Assembly (NCBI GenBank): GCA_017436185.1
Contig: JAFSDP010000009.1
Location: 1 to 21,776 of the forward strand
DNA length: 21,776 bases
DNA from: Alistipes sp.
Lineage (GTDB): Bacteria > Bacteroidota > Bacteroidia > Bacteroidales > Rikenellaceae
Direction of reading: 5' to 3'
The position numbers and the translations under genes were made by a program. Below, one piece after another: positions 7,665 to 14,189 of the stretch (within the stretch, counting starts at the first letter, position 1; each line of letters begins with the position of its first letter). A model generated the notes under the pieces. It saw only the letters and a list, made by a program, of their open reading frames with translations. It was not told the origin of the DNA and did not search any database.

Positions 7665-9182
7665 TTATTGGAGGGCGTAAAGGAGGTTTTTGAACTTCTT
7701 GGTCTGCAACTTGAGGCGGTTCCCCTCGCTACGGAGCCGTTGCAGTTGCTCGCTGCTCATAAAGAGCGGACGGCTCTTCTCGGCGGTCAGCTCCCGCACT
7801 CGGGTCACCACCTCCTCGTGGAAGCGGTCGAGCTGCTCCTCCAGCTGTTGCAACTCGGCCAACTCCTTCGGGAAGTAACGGGCCAGATTGCTATCGGGCG
7901 AAAGCTCCAGCGGATACTCCACCCCGTCGATGCGCACCCCATTGACCGAGCGTAGGAGCGATACCCGTCGGGGACGGGGCTGGGTGACCTCCTTCGAGAG
8001 CAGCGTGTTGCCCGTCTCGTCATAGGGAGTGAGGGTCAAGAGGGTGGCGATGCGTTGCGAGAGGGAGTCGAACAACTCCTTCGAAATGAGGGTCTGCCCC
8101 TCCGAAAAGCCGACAATGTTGTAGTATTTGTAATCGATGAGCCGATAGCGGGAGAGCGAGATGCCCTTCAACTTCGCCTCGGTCAGCATTCGCTCGACAA
8201 TCCCTTTGTGGCTCTTTTTGAACTCCTCCAGACGGTTGTACAGCGGACGGAAGATGGCCCCTGCCACCATTCGCTCGGTGCGCTCGGTACGCTCGATGCG
8301 GTGGGTGTCGCTGTTCCACAACCCACTCGCAAAGAGCATACAATCTTCGGTCTGCACCCGCTCGCGTCCCTCCAAAAATGAGGCCGTGCGAGCCAGGCGG
8401 ATGAGCTTCTTCCAACGGCGATCCGAGATGAAGTTTTCGATCGTCTCTTCCTCCTCGCTCTTGGGCGAAAGTTCGTCACGCAGTGCATCAATCAGCGTCA
8501 GCACCTCCTCATCGACCTCCACATCATCAATCGATTGGCTCCATTGACGGTACTCCCCGTTGGAGATTTGCAACGCTTCATCCACCTCCGTCGCCAGATG
8601 CGTATGGCCGCAAATCATCGCTCGAAAGGCCTCCTTGCCTTCCAGGGGTGGCACCACCAGACGCACCACAAAACGGTCCCACAACGCCTCCAACCCCTCG
8701 CCCTCGGCAGGCAGCTCGTTCGAGGCGGCTATGACGGCCTTCAGCGGCAGCTCCTCCTCTGTGCGACCGTTGCGAAAACGCTTCTCGTTGAGAACGGTCA
8801 AAAGGGCGTTTTGAATCGAGGGACCCGCCTTCCAAATCTCATCCAGAAAGACCACATCGGCCGAGGGAAGATACCCATCGGTCAGACGTTCGTAGGTATC
8901 CTCGTCTTTGAGTTTGGAGATCGACACGGGGCCGAAAATCTCATCGGGGGTGCTGAAACGGCTCATCAGGTACTCGAAGGCCGTTGCCCCACGAAAGGCA
9001 CTCTTGAGGCGTCTGGCCACCAAACTCTTTCCCACACCCGGCAACCCCAGCAGAAAGCAACTCTCGCCCGCAACGGCCGACAGAAGGGCCATTGCCAACG
9101 GATAGTCACGTTCGTAGATGCCTGCGCTCAACTGCTTTAGCAGCAGACGCATACGCTCTTTGCGGTTGGTTGTGTTTTGCAT
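7665..9182 (-). CDS. ravA: RavA-like MoxR AAA+ ATPase
   Basis: The 505-residue length fits RavA (about 498). The AAA+ module lies in residues 30-300: Walker A GLPGVGKS (46-53), the RavA-typical stretch AFEYLMSRFSTPDEIFGP (68-85), Walker B VVFLDE (110-115), sensor 1 AASN (152-155), and an arginine in LWDRF (167-171). The MoxR insert 'DEIWKAGPSIQNALLT' is present. The C-terminal part would hold the LARA-like discs region, with a coiled segment near 440-490. RavA assembles into a hexamer that works with ViaA, probably as a chaperone-like remodeller of membrane complexes. The viaA-like gene follows directly. Only a weak promoter-like AAACTTTG (9203-9210) is seen upstream, so it may be partly transcribed from the WG-repeat gene. 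Confidence 0.9.
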   Translation of the reverse strand: MQNTTNRKERMRLLLKQLSAGIYERDYPLAMALLSAVAGESCFLLGLPGVGKSLVARRLKSAFRGATAFEYLMSRFSTPDEIFGPVSISKLKDEDTYERLTDGYLPSADVVFLDEIWKAGPSIQNALLTVLNEKRFRNGRTEEELPLKAVIAASNELPAEGEGLEALWDRFVVRLVVPPLEGKEAFRAMICGHTHLATEVDEALQISNGEYRQWSQSIDDVEVDEEVLTLIDALRDELSPKSEEEETIENFISDRRWKKLIRLARTASFLEGRERVQTEDCMLFASGLWNSDTHRIERTERTERMVAGAIFRPLYNRLEEFKKSHKGIVERMLTEAKLKGISLSRYRLIDYKYYNIVGFSEGQTLISKELFDSLSQRIATLLTLTPYDETGNTLLSKEVTQPRPRRVSLLRSVNGVRIDGVEYPLELSPDSNLARYFPKELAELQQLEEQLDRFHEEVVTRVRELTAEKSRPLFMSSEQLQRLRSEGNRLKLQTKKFKNLLYALQ

Positions 9183-9220
9183 ACTGAATCGGTTTGTGGG
9201 TACAAAGTTTGTTTTTCAAA

Positions 9221-9237
9221 CTGCCAAAAAGTGGCAG
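9221..9237 (-). terminator. Small hairpin between the WG-repeat gene and the ravA-like gene
   Basis: CTGCCA and TGGCAG form a 6-bp stem around a 5-base loop, 14 bases after the WG-repeat stop on the minus strand. The following bases are TTTGAAAAAC, not a full T-run, so it is at best a weak terminator or an RNA processing site between two gene pairs. Confidence 0.35.
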
Positions 9238-9250
9238 ACAATGAAAAATT

Positions 9251-10315
9251 TTAAGGCTCAATGGCCTTGCCGTTGCGGTCGAAGGTCTGCCAATAGCCGT
9301 CGGTATAGGCCTCGATCAGGTCCGAAGAAATCAGGTAGATGTTGTCGTAGAGGGCGGGCAAAATCACCTCGCCCGTTCGACGGTTGAATACCCCCTGCTT
9401 GTCGTTGATGCTGAACGAAGCGAAGTCCGACAACAGCTCGCAGCAGCTCACCTCCTCCTCGGAATCGTACTCATTGCTCGTTTTGTAGCTCAACTCCTTG
9501 GCTACGTCGTAGATGAAGGGGCGCACGATGTGGTGGTTCATATCCTCCTCACGGCAAAGTCCCTCGTTTTGGAGGATGAAGCCGTCTCGATCCTCGTTGG
9601 CAAGGATGTTGTCGTAGGCGATGGGGTAGTGCAGCTCACCGGCGGCGTTCAATACGCCCCACTTGTCGTTTTGCATCACCCCCAGAAAGCCCTCCATCAG
9701 GTTGAAGTCGAGGTCTTGGTATTCGGGCTTGATGACCCACGCTCCGTTGCGATCAAGGATGCCGACTTTTGCGTCGTCGTTCACCACCTTCCAACCCAAC
9801 TTTTCGTAGCCGGGAAGCACCGAATAACTGTAGTCAAACTCCCCCTCAAAGGCCTTCTCGTTGTGGCGGTTGATGAAGATAACCCGCTTGTTGTCAATAA
9901 CTACGGGGGCAATACCCTCGTCGAAACACTCGGCAAAGTGGTACTGCGGCTCGATGACCACCTCGCCCGTCTCGGGGTCGAGGAATCCGTAGCGCAAATC
10001 CTTCTGGAAGGCCACCAGCTCTTTGCCCGACGACGTGTTGATGAAGTCGTAGTGGGGCGTGAGGAACTTCTCGGCCTCGTTGTCGTAGAGACGATAGGTG
10101 TGGCGATAGGGGTAGTACTCCACCGAAACACGGCTCGATAGATCCTCGTCGGTGTAGTGCTCGAAGTGGTTACGGATCTTCTCCCAGCCCCAAGCGCCCA
10201 GGCAGACCACACCAATGAGCAGGGCGGCCATCGTGGCCAAGGTGATGAGCAGTGCTACGGCCACCCAAAAGCTACGGCGGACACGGGCCAAAATGCGTTT
10301 TGTCTTGTAGGTCAT
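9251..10315 (-). CDS. Membrane-anchored WG-repeat protein
   Basis: A 354-residue protein with a short basic N-terminus and one transmembrane helix at about 16-43, followed by a long outer or periplasmic part. The soluble part carries WG-type repeats: 'YGFLDPETGEVVIEPQY', 'VGILDRNGAWVIKPEYQ', 'WGVLNAAGELHYPIAYD' and 'QGVFNRRTGEVILPALYD', each a G-(I/V/F)-x-(D/N)-x-x-G-x-x-(I/V)-x-P-x-Y unit. WG repeats are thought to serve as protein-binding surfaces; no catalytic site is visible. The gene lies 31 bases after the VWA gene and is probably transcribed with it. The neighbouring VWA and AAA+ genes make a role in assembling or checking an envelope complex attractive, but that is inference. Confidence 0.85.
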   Translation of the reverse strand: MTYKTKRILARVRRSFWVAVALLITLATMAALLIGVVCLGAWGWEKIRNHFEHYTDEDLSSRVSVEYYPYRHTYRLYDNEAEKFLTPHYDFINTSSGKELVAFQKDLRYGFLDPETGEVVIEPQYHFAECFDEGIAPVVIDNKRVIFINRHNEKAFEGEFDYSYSVLPGYEKLGWKVVNDDAKVGILDRNGAWVIKPEYQDLDFNLMEGFLGVMQNDKWGVLNAAGELHYPIAYDNILANEDRDGFILQNEGLCREEDMNHHIVRPFIYDVAKELSYKTSNEYDSEEEVSCCELLSDFASFSINDKQGVFNRRTGEVILPALYDNIYLISSDLIEAYTDGYWQTFDRNGKAIEP

Positions 10316-10346
10316 AATGTGTTGATTTTAAGTGTTTAGGTAACGT

Positions 10347-10988
10347 TTATTTCGACTCCTCGTCCTCCTCGTAGAAGGTCGAATCCACGGCCTTCGAGTC
10401 GAACTGGACTCTGGCCATCTTGTGGAAGAGCCCTCGGCGAGCCTGGTCGGTACGCTTCGATGCACGGTCGAAATCCTCGGCCGAAGCCTCAAAGATCATC
10501 GTGTTGTGAATCGAGATCGAGGCGGCCGTCGTCACTACGTCGTGGTTGGCACCGATATAGACAAAGACCCAGTCCGACTCCTTCAGCTCATCAATCATAG
10601 TCTTGATCATCTGTGCGTTGTACTCCTTCGAGCTGTTCTCCCAGCCGTCGGTGATGATGGTTACCAACACACGATCCTCGGGGGTGATCTTGCTGCGCAG
10701 CTCCGTAACGGCCATACCGATGGCATCGTGCAGTGCGGTCATTCCACAGGGTTGGTAGTCCTCCAAGGTCAGCTGCTTGGTCTGCTCCGCCGGCAGGGCC
10801 GAGTAGAGGGTGCTCACCTCGTGGTTGAAGCTCACGAAGGTGACATAGTGCTCTTGGTTCTCCTCCTTGCGGTGGCTCTCCAGGATGGTCTGCAAGGTCT
10901 CATTGACGCTGTTCACGGCCGTCTTCTGCAGGTCGATCATCGAACCGCTGCGGTCCAAAATAATCAGGTTGTAGATTTTCTGTTTCAT
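10347..10988 (-). CDS. VWA-domain protein with intact MIDAS site
   Basis: A 213-residue soluble protein that is nearly all one VWA domain. The MIDAS metal-binding residues are complete: D12, S14 and S16 in LDRSGSM, T84 in GMTALHD, and D114 in ITDGWENS. No signal peptide is seen, so it acts in the cytoplasm, unlike the classic secreted BatA/BatB proteins. It resembles the TerY/YfbK-like stand-alone VWA proteins of many bacteria, which bind partners through Mg2+. The acidic tail (EEDEESK) is characteristic of the C-terminus here. It is the first gene of the group that continues with the WG-repeat gene and then the RavA/ViaA-like pair. A TATATTGG about 30 bases upstream is one base off the promoter consensus. 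Confidence 0.85.
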   Translation of the reverse strand: MKQKIYNLIILDRSGSMIDLQKTAVNSVNETLQTILESHRKEENQEHYVTFVSFNHEVSTLYSALPAEQTKQLTLEDYQPCGMTALHDAIGMAVTELRSKITPEDRVLVTIITDGWENSSKEYNAQMIKTMIDELKESDWVFVYIGANHDVVTTAASISIHNTMIFEASAEDFDRASKRTDQARRGLFHKMARVQFDSKAVDSTFYEEDEESK

Positions 10989-11059
10989 CCTATGCTGTTT
11001 TTTTTAGGGTTTTCCAATATAGGGAGCGAAGTGAGGAGCGATTTCTATCTCCCCTCCAT

Positions 11060-11095
11060 AAAAAAAGACGAAAGCAAATTTCGCTTTCGTCTTTT
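11060..11095 (-). terminator. Rho-independent terminator of the DUF1810 gene
   Basis: GACGAAAGC (11067-11075) and GCTTTCGTC (11083-11091) form a perfect 9-bp stem with a 7-base loop. On the minus strand it is followed by seven T residues, 10 bases after the DUF1810 stop codon. Confidence 0.9.
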
Positions 11096-11104
11096 GTGGG
11101 ATGG

Positions 11105-11542
11105 TTACGCCCCCAGTCGTGCCAGCGTGAGCCGACATCGTCGGTTGCCGTAGAGGTGAAGTAACACCTCGGCAAAGCAGTCGTTGGGTGCCACCCGATC
11201 GAAGAGGGTCATCGAAGAGCAGACCTTCAAGGTATCCACCGACCCGAGCATCTCCACCACATTGGAGTCGCGATGCTCCAACAGCGCACGCGTGATTTCA
11301 CGCAGACGCGGTCCCAAGATGGGGTGTGCCAGATAACGGGTTGCCTCGTCAAGCCCATCGAGTCCGTAGCGCATCGACATCGGACTGCGGCCTAACCCCC
11401 TCAGTTGAGGGAAGATGTACCAAATCCAGTGGCTCACTTTGCGCCCGTTGCGAATCTCGGCTAAGGCACGTTCGTAGTTCTCAAAGTGACGCTCTTGCGC
11501 CTCTACAAAACGCTCGAGGTCGGTGTCGGGAAGTCGTCCCAT
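11105..11542 (-). CDS. DUF1810 family protein
   Basis: A 145-residue soluble protein that covers a whole DUF1810 domain (usual length about 140). Typical segments are 'LERFVEAQE' at the start, 'KVSHWIWYIFPQLRGLGRSPMS' in the middle, 'YLAHPILGPRLREI' and 'SVDTLKVCSSMTLF'. The family occurs widely in bacteria and some plants; no biochemical activity is established. The helical fold and the strongly conserved 'S-H-W-M/I-W-Y-x-F-P-Q' patch suggest ligand binding. The gene stands alone, with its own terminator and a weak promoter-like ATACTTTG just upstream of 11550. Confidence 0.9.
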   Translation of the reverse strand: MGRLPDTDLERFVEAQERHFENYERALAEIRNGRKVSHWIWYIFPQLRGLGRSPMSMRYGLDGLDEATRYLAHPILGPRLREITRALLEHRDSNVVEMLGSVDTLKVCSSMTLFDRVAPNDCFAEVLLHLYGNRRCRLTLARLGA

Positions 11543-11594
11543 AGGTGTATAACAAAGTATGCTTTCTCCTAAAGAGGGGGTGGTGGAGGCATTT

Positions 11595-11888
11595 CTATCG
11601 CTGCTGCTTCACTTTTTTGCGATTTTTCCACCAATCTTTCAATCGCTTGACACCCTCCACACCCAGAATGGTCAGTCCGCCGTATTGGGTCGTCTTGGCC
11701 AACCCGAAGAGGATGAACCACAATACCCCCTTGGCGGCTGTCGAGATGGGCAGAGCCATCTGGGCAAACGAGAGGATGTAGCAGGGGATGCACATCAAAA
11801 GGACAATCACTCCCGTGCGAAACGAGAGCGACTGCAGAAAACGCTTGATGCGTCCCATCAGTGTGGGTGTTGTCGGAAGGTCTGCCAT
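11595..11888 (-). CDS. Small membrane protein with two predicted helices
   Basis: From the ATG at 11888 this encodes 97 residues with two hydrophobic stretches (TGVIVLLMCIPCYILSF and the region from GVLWFILFGLA to GGLTILGVE) and a strongly basic C-terminus (RLKDWWKNRKKVKQQR). It loosely resembles the short 'transporter suffix' membrane proteins, but I do not claim family membership. Start choice is open: the promoter box at 11894-11901 would place the transcript start almost on the ATG at 11888, giving a leaderless mRNA, whereas the second ATG at 11858 (MGRIKRF) would have a leader of about 30 bases. An in-frame GTG at 11894 overlaps the promoter box and is unlikely. Function unknown. Confidence 0.7.
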   Translation of the reverse strand: MADLPTTPTLMGRIKRFLQSLSFRTGVIVLLMCIPCYILSFAQMALPISTAAKGVLWFILFGLAKTTQYGGLTILGVEGVKRLKDWWKNRKKVKQQR

Positions 11889-11893
11889 CGCCA

Positions 11894-11901
11894 CAAAGGT
11901 A
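11894..11901 (-). promoter_or_regulatory. -7 promoter box (TACCTTTG) of the small membrane protein gene
   Basis: An exact TAnnTTTG match on the minus strand, with a TTG 19 bases upstream. It almost touches the first possible ATG (11888), which makes the true translation start questionable. Confidence 0.65.
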
Positions 11902-11940
11902 GCAAAAAGGTAACAAACACCAACCTACTGCACCAACATT

Positions 11941-12189
11941 TTAGATTGCCCCGCTGCCGGGTGGCAGATTGTGGGTCGGCTCGCCGTGCCTCTTCAGTTC
12001 GCTTACGAAACGCACCTGATTGATGGGAATGCGCTTATCGATCGAGGCAAAGTTGTGGGGTGAGTTGGTGTTGATTCCGTGGTGCTGCTCGGCCAGCAGT
12101 TCCTCTCGGAGCGAGGGTGCGAGCGATACCGCCACTGATGCCGTACAGTGACTCGGACGCCGACGGCTTCACTTCTTTGTATCGAGTCA
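11941..12189 (-). pseudogene. Probable frameshifted small gene
   Basis: Two overlapping minus-strand frames look like halves of one small protein. The first begins with ATG at 12189 (MTRYKEVKPSASESLYGISG) and then runs into proline/arginine-rich nonsense; the second, open from about 12164 to the stop at 11941, reads SLREELLAEQHHGIN, FASIDKRIPINQVRFVSEL and KRHGEPTHN, which looks like genuine coding sequence. A single frame change near 12110-12140 would join them into about 82 residues. I do not recognise the family. The alternative is an intact 64-residue protein starting at the GTG at 12135. No promoter with a good consensus is visible. Confidence 0.35.
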
Positions 12190-12254
12190 TACTTTTCAGT
12201 ATTTTATTCGCCCTATAGCTGCTTCTTAACCCCAACATCTATGACCGACTCCGA

Positions 12255-12285
12255 TAAAAAAAGGAAGATCTTTCGATCTCCCTTT
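12255..12285 (-). terminator. Rho-independent terminator with GAAA loop
   Basis: On the minus strand, just after the stop of the small secreted-protein gene, GGGAGATC, a GAAA tetraloop and GATCTTCC form an 8-bp stem (one G-U pair) extended by A-T pairs, followed by a run of T residues. Confidence 0.9.
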
Positions 12286-12293
12286 GCGATTGG

Positions 12294-12779
12294 TTAATTC
12301 TTGCGCTGATAATACTTGGTCGGAAATTGTTGGTCGTAGCGCATCATAAATGATACCATCCTGGCAATCGGGGTTAAAGCCTCGTTGGCGTATATGTAAT
12401 AGCGGCCATTCTCGTACTTTACATCAAAACAAAGGAAGCAGTGTCGCGAGGGTGTGATGAAGGTTTTTTGTTCCTCTGCACTTAGGGCTTGCTCCGAGAT
12501 ATAGTCGGACGTACTCATTGCCATCACATAGGTAGAGGTCGCTTCTCCCGAATTTACGGCTAAAAGCCACTCATAGAATTGTAGATTCAGCATATCGCTT
12601 AATCCGAGGAAAGTGCTCACTTCGTGGATTCTGCGGGGATGCATCATTTCGGACATCGTCGTTGCATCTTTATTCACGACTGCAGTAGCAAATTGTGCGG
12701 CATATTGATTGGCTGTTTGGGCAAAAGAGCAACATGCAATACCGAAACAAAAGAGTAATGATACGAGTAGCTTTTTCAT
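12294..12779 (-). CDS. Small secreted protein of unknown function
   Basis: From ATG 12779 the gene encodes 161 residues with a clear signal peptide (MKKLLVSLLFCFGIACCSFA, cleavage near AQTAN). The mature part begins 'YAAQFATAVVNKDATTMSEMMHP', which resembles the first helices of NTF2-like proteins that start with a helix followed by 'D-x-x-x-M/L'. The match is too weak to name a family. In-frame sequence continues upstream to 13172 but passes through a promoter, a hairpin and the tRNA remnant, so the start at the signal peptide is preferred. A -7 box lies at 12811-12818. It lies on the chromosome side of the tRNA-linked island and is less AT-rich than the island. Confidence 0.8.
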   Translation of the reverse strand: MKKLLVSLLFCFGIACCSFAQTANQYAAQFATAVVNKDATTMSEMMHPRRIHEVSTFLGLSDMLNLQFYEWLLAVNSGEATSTYVMAMSTSDYISEQALSAEEQKTFITPSRHCFLCFDVKYENGRYYIYANEALTPIARMVSFMMRYDQQFPTKYYQRKN

Positions 12780-12810
12780 AATGTGTGGGGTTTTAGTAGT
12801 TTCAATATCA

Positions 12811-12818
12811 CAAATATA
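12811..12818 (-). promoter_or_regulatory. -7 promoter box (TATATTTG)
   Basis: An exact TAnnTTTG match on the minus strand, 32 bases before the ATG at 12779. No clear -33 TTTG at the usual distance (only a TTG at 13 bases). Confidence 0.6.
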
Positions 12819-12921
12819 AAAATAAATCAATAAAAATCGAAACATTATGTGATATTTTGCAATAATCTGCAATCGATACCGCTGTACCCAGGGCGGGCTG
12901 CCGAACTCATTGAGCAACAAC

Positions 12922-12953
12922 AAAAAAGCGAGAAACTTTCGTTTCTCGCTTTT
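12922..12953 (-). terminator. Hairpin terminator 1, next to tRNA remnant 1
   Basis: GCGAGAAAC (12928-12936), loop TTTC, GTTTCTCGC (12941-12949), extended by A-T pairs; six T residues follow on the minus strand. The stem equals that of terminator 3 (14190-14221), but the loop is its reverse complement. Confidence 0.85.
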
Positions 12954-12973
12954 GTACCCCCTCAGGGGCTCGA
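12954..12973 (-). repeat. tRNA-Lys 3'-end copy 1 (distal attachment-site remnant)
   Basis: GTACCCCCTCAGGGGCTCGA on the plus strand is identical over 20 bases to 16715-16734, the 3' end of the tRNA-Lys gene from the T-loop to one base past the discriminator. Similarity stops abruptly afterwards. This is the size and place of a tyrosine-recombinase att core in a tRNA gene, so I read it as the far end of the integrated DNA. Confidence 0.75.
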
Positions 12974-12998
12974 CTGCGCTACTTGCAGTAGGCAGTCG
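12971..12998. repeat. Strong dyad next to tRNA remnant 1
   Basis: CGACTGC (12971-12977), CTAC (12979-12982), GTAG (12988-12991) and GCAGTCG (12992-12998) form an 11-bp hairpin with one bulged base. It starts inside the last three bases of the 20-base tRNA-derived repeat. Confidence 0.6.
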
Positions 12999-13075
12999 TG
13001 TGCTCGAGAGTTTACACCCTCCCAACCTCCCTGGAAGGGAGGCGACACCAGGGTTCTCGCTCCCTAAGGGCGCAC

Positions 13076-13106
13076 AAAAAAGGGAAAGACTTTCATCTTT
13101 CCCTTT
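13076..13106 (-). terminator. Hairpin terminator 2, next to tRNA remnant 2
   Basis: AAAGGGAAAGA and TCTTTCCCTTT (11-bp stem, 13079-13106) followed on the minus strand by T residues. It lies downstream of the HEPN/Abi gene and probably ends its transcript. Confidence 0.8.
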
Positions 13107-13108
13107 CA

Positions 13109-13122
13109 GTACCCCCTCAGGG
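13109..13122 (-). repeat. tRNA-Lys 3'-end copy 2
   Basis: GTACCCCCTCAGGG (plus strand) is identical to the acceptor end of the tRNA-Lys gene. It adjoins terminator 2 exactly as the real tRNA adjoins terminator 4. Confidence 0.65.
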
Positions 13123-13255
13123 CGTGGCATATACCCGCACAGAAGGGCGTAGAACGAATAATCTGCGGACATGGTTTGCTATAGGTTTCGATTTTTTGTC
13201 TAAATCGTGTCTAACTTAACAAACCTATTTTAAAGAGCCTTATTTGCATGTGGTA

Positions 13256-13915
13256 TTACTGCCAACCAAGTCTCTTAGAAATCATCTCTAAAACCTCATC
13301 AACCGTATCAAACTCTTTAAGCCATGTAGGGATATCCTTGTTAATCCAATACAACACCTGCAATATTTCTTTGTGCATATTATCTATATATGCTTTACTC
13401 CAACAGATTGGCTCATTGTGAAAAACACGATTTCTAAATGCCCTAAAATTATTCAATGGTGCAGATACATTCTTGCGCTGCTTCTGTGCTTTAGGCATAT
13501 AAGGGAATGCTCTTCTTAAGTCATGCCACAACACTCTCTCATACTGACTGTTCATCAATGATACCCAAAAACCGAATGTTAATTCAGCGACAATCTTCGA
13601 TGCTGTAACAATCTCCCCTCTGTTGCAAATATGTCGTTGCGCCTCTGTAATATAATAATTCAGTCCATTAAGACCTTGTGTAGATGGTATTACACGATAC
13701 CAGTCATCGCGACCGAACTTTGCTATCAACTCTCTATTCAGCGAATTTCTAAGCGCAACCTCAAATACAGATAAGCAAGCATAAAAAGATCTTGACAATT
13801 CTATATTAGATTGATAGTGTACAATTGCCTTGTCTTCATCATTGGGATGAGCCGCATAATAACGACCCATCCTTTCATTTGAGAAAACTTTTTCGAAAAA
13901 ATATTTGGTTTGCAT
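13256..13915 (-). CDS. Abi_2/AbiF-like HEPN protein (abortive-infection candidate)
   Basis: A 219-residue protein of the Abi_2 (AbiD/AbiF) family. Typical features are the N-terminal 'YYAAHPNDEDKAIVHYQSNIELSRSFY', the helix 'LSVFEVALRNSLN' (49-60), 'AELTFGFWVSLM' (110-121), and the HEPN ribonuclease motif R161-x4-H166 in FRNRVFHNEPI. HEPN proteins of this group are thought to cleave RNA after phage infection, killing or stalling the host. The gene is AT-rich, sits in its own tRNA-bounded module, and has a strong promoter (14008-14038) with a leader of about 85 bases. A plus-strand promoter overlaps its start codon and would make an RNA antisense to that leader. Some family members are paired with a non-coding RNA near the gene, which makes this arrangement notable. 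Phage defence is inferred from family and context. Confidence 0.85.
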   Translation of the reverse strand: MQTKYFFEKVFSNERMGRYYAAHPNDEDKAIVHYQSNIELSRSFYACLSVFEVALRNSLNRELIAKFGRDDWYRVIPSTQGLNGLNYYITEAQRHICNRGEIVTASKIVAELTFGFWVSLMNSQYERVLWHDLRRAFPYMPKAQKQRKNVSAPLNNFRAFRNRVFHNEPICWSKAYIDNMHKEILQVLYWINKDIPTWLKEFDTVDEVLEMISKRLGWQ

Positions 13916-13935
13916 AATTTTTGTTTGTATATTTG
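13904..13935 (+). promoter_or_regulatory. Plus-strand promoter at the start of the HEPN gene (TTTG, 20 bases, TATATTTG)
   Basis: TTTG at 13904-13907 and TATATTTG at 13928-13935 are spaced by exactly 20 bases, matching the consensus as well as any promoter in the window. It points away from the HEPN gene, across its start codon, and would start RNA near 13941. Confidence 0.75.
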
Positions 13936-13940
13936 CAACG

Positions 13941-13998
13941 CAGTCCCGGGTGTTCCTCTCCCAGTTTTTAGATGCTGGTGATGAATCCGGGTTTTTTG
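13941..13998 (+). ncRNA. Predicted small RNA antisense to the HEPN gene leader
   Basis: Starting from the promoter at 13904-13935, a transcript of about 58 bases would fold with CCCGG (13945-13949) paired to CCGGG (13987-13991) and an inner stem CCAG (13961-13964) with CTGG (13975-13978), then end in six T residues (13992-13997). On the other strand the same bases form the 5' leader of the HEPN mRNA (about 14002 to 13916), so the two RNAs would be fully complementary. This fits an antisense or RNA-antitoxin control. A structured RNA called the abiF motif is known from beside abiF-type genes; whether this belongs to it must be tested with a covariance model. Confidence 0.55.
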
Positions 13999-14007
13999 TT
14001 TATACTA

Positions 14008-14038
14008 CAAAGGTAATCATTACCATTGATAAAACAAA
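14008..14038 (-). promoter_or_regulatory. Promoter of the HEPN gene (TTTG, 19 bases, TACCTTTG)
   Basis: On the minus strand, TTTG (14038-14035) and TACCTTTG (14015-14008) are 19 bases apart, an ideal match. Transcription would start near 14002, leaving a leader of about 85 bases before the ATG at 13915. Confidence 0.8.
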
Positions 14039-14101
14039 AAATATAGCGATTTAGGGCTTATTTTCTTCAATCCCCACCGAAATTTACGACTGATCCAGAA
14101 T

Positions 14102-14159
14102 ATGAGTAGAGTGATGATAGGTGCGAACTTGTGCGCTGACCTATCATCACTCTATTCAT
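14102..14159. repeat. 21-bp inverted repeat forming a long hairpin
   Basis: 14102-14122 and 14139-14159 are complementary over 21 bases with a single mismatch (a G-T pair), around a 16-base spacer that itself can form a GCG/CGC pair set. It lies between the HEPN promoter and terminator 3. No T-run follows on either side, so it is not a standard terminator. It could be a protein-binding dyad, a small RNA fold or a recombination site. Confidence 0.7.
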
Positions 14160-14189
14160 TACACGCACCGCGTACATCTGCCCCAAAAC

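Larger units (their letters stand above)
12780..13255. other. Gene-free stretch with two tRNA 3'-end remnants, two terminators and nested dyads
   Basis: No protein gene is supported. The stretch contains the promoter at 12811-12818, terminator and tRNA remnant 1 (12922-12973), a strong dyad (12971-12998), a CCTCCCT/AGGGAGG hairpin (13026-13042), terminator and tRNA remnant 2 (13076-13122), and the left end of the HEPN module with a TGTCTAA repeat (13197-13203 and 13208-13214). Confidence 0.7.

Noticed and set aside
13256..13915. HEPN protein as a Cas13 relative with a crRNA-like repeat
   Set aside because: Only one HEPN motif, 219 residues and no repeat array; Abi_2/AbiF-like is the adequate description, though the neighbouring small RNA makes the comparison worth remembering.
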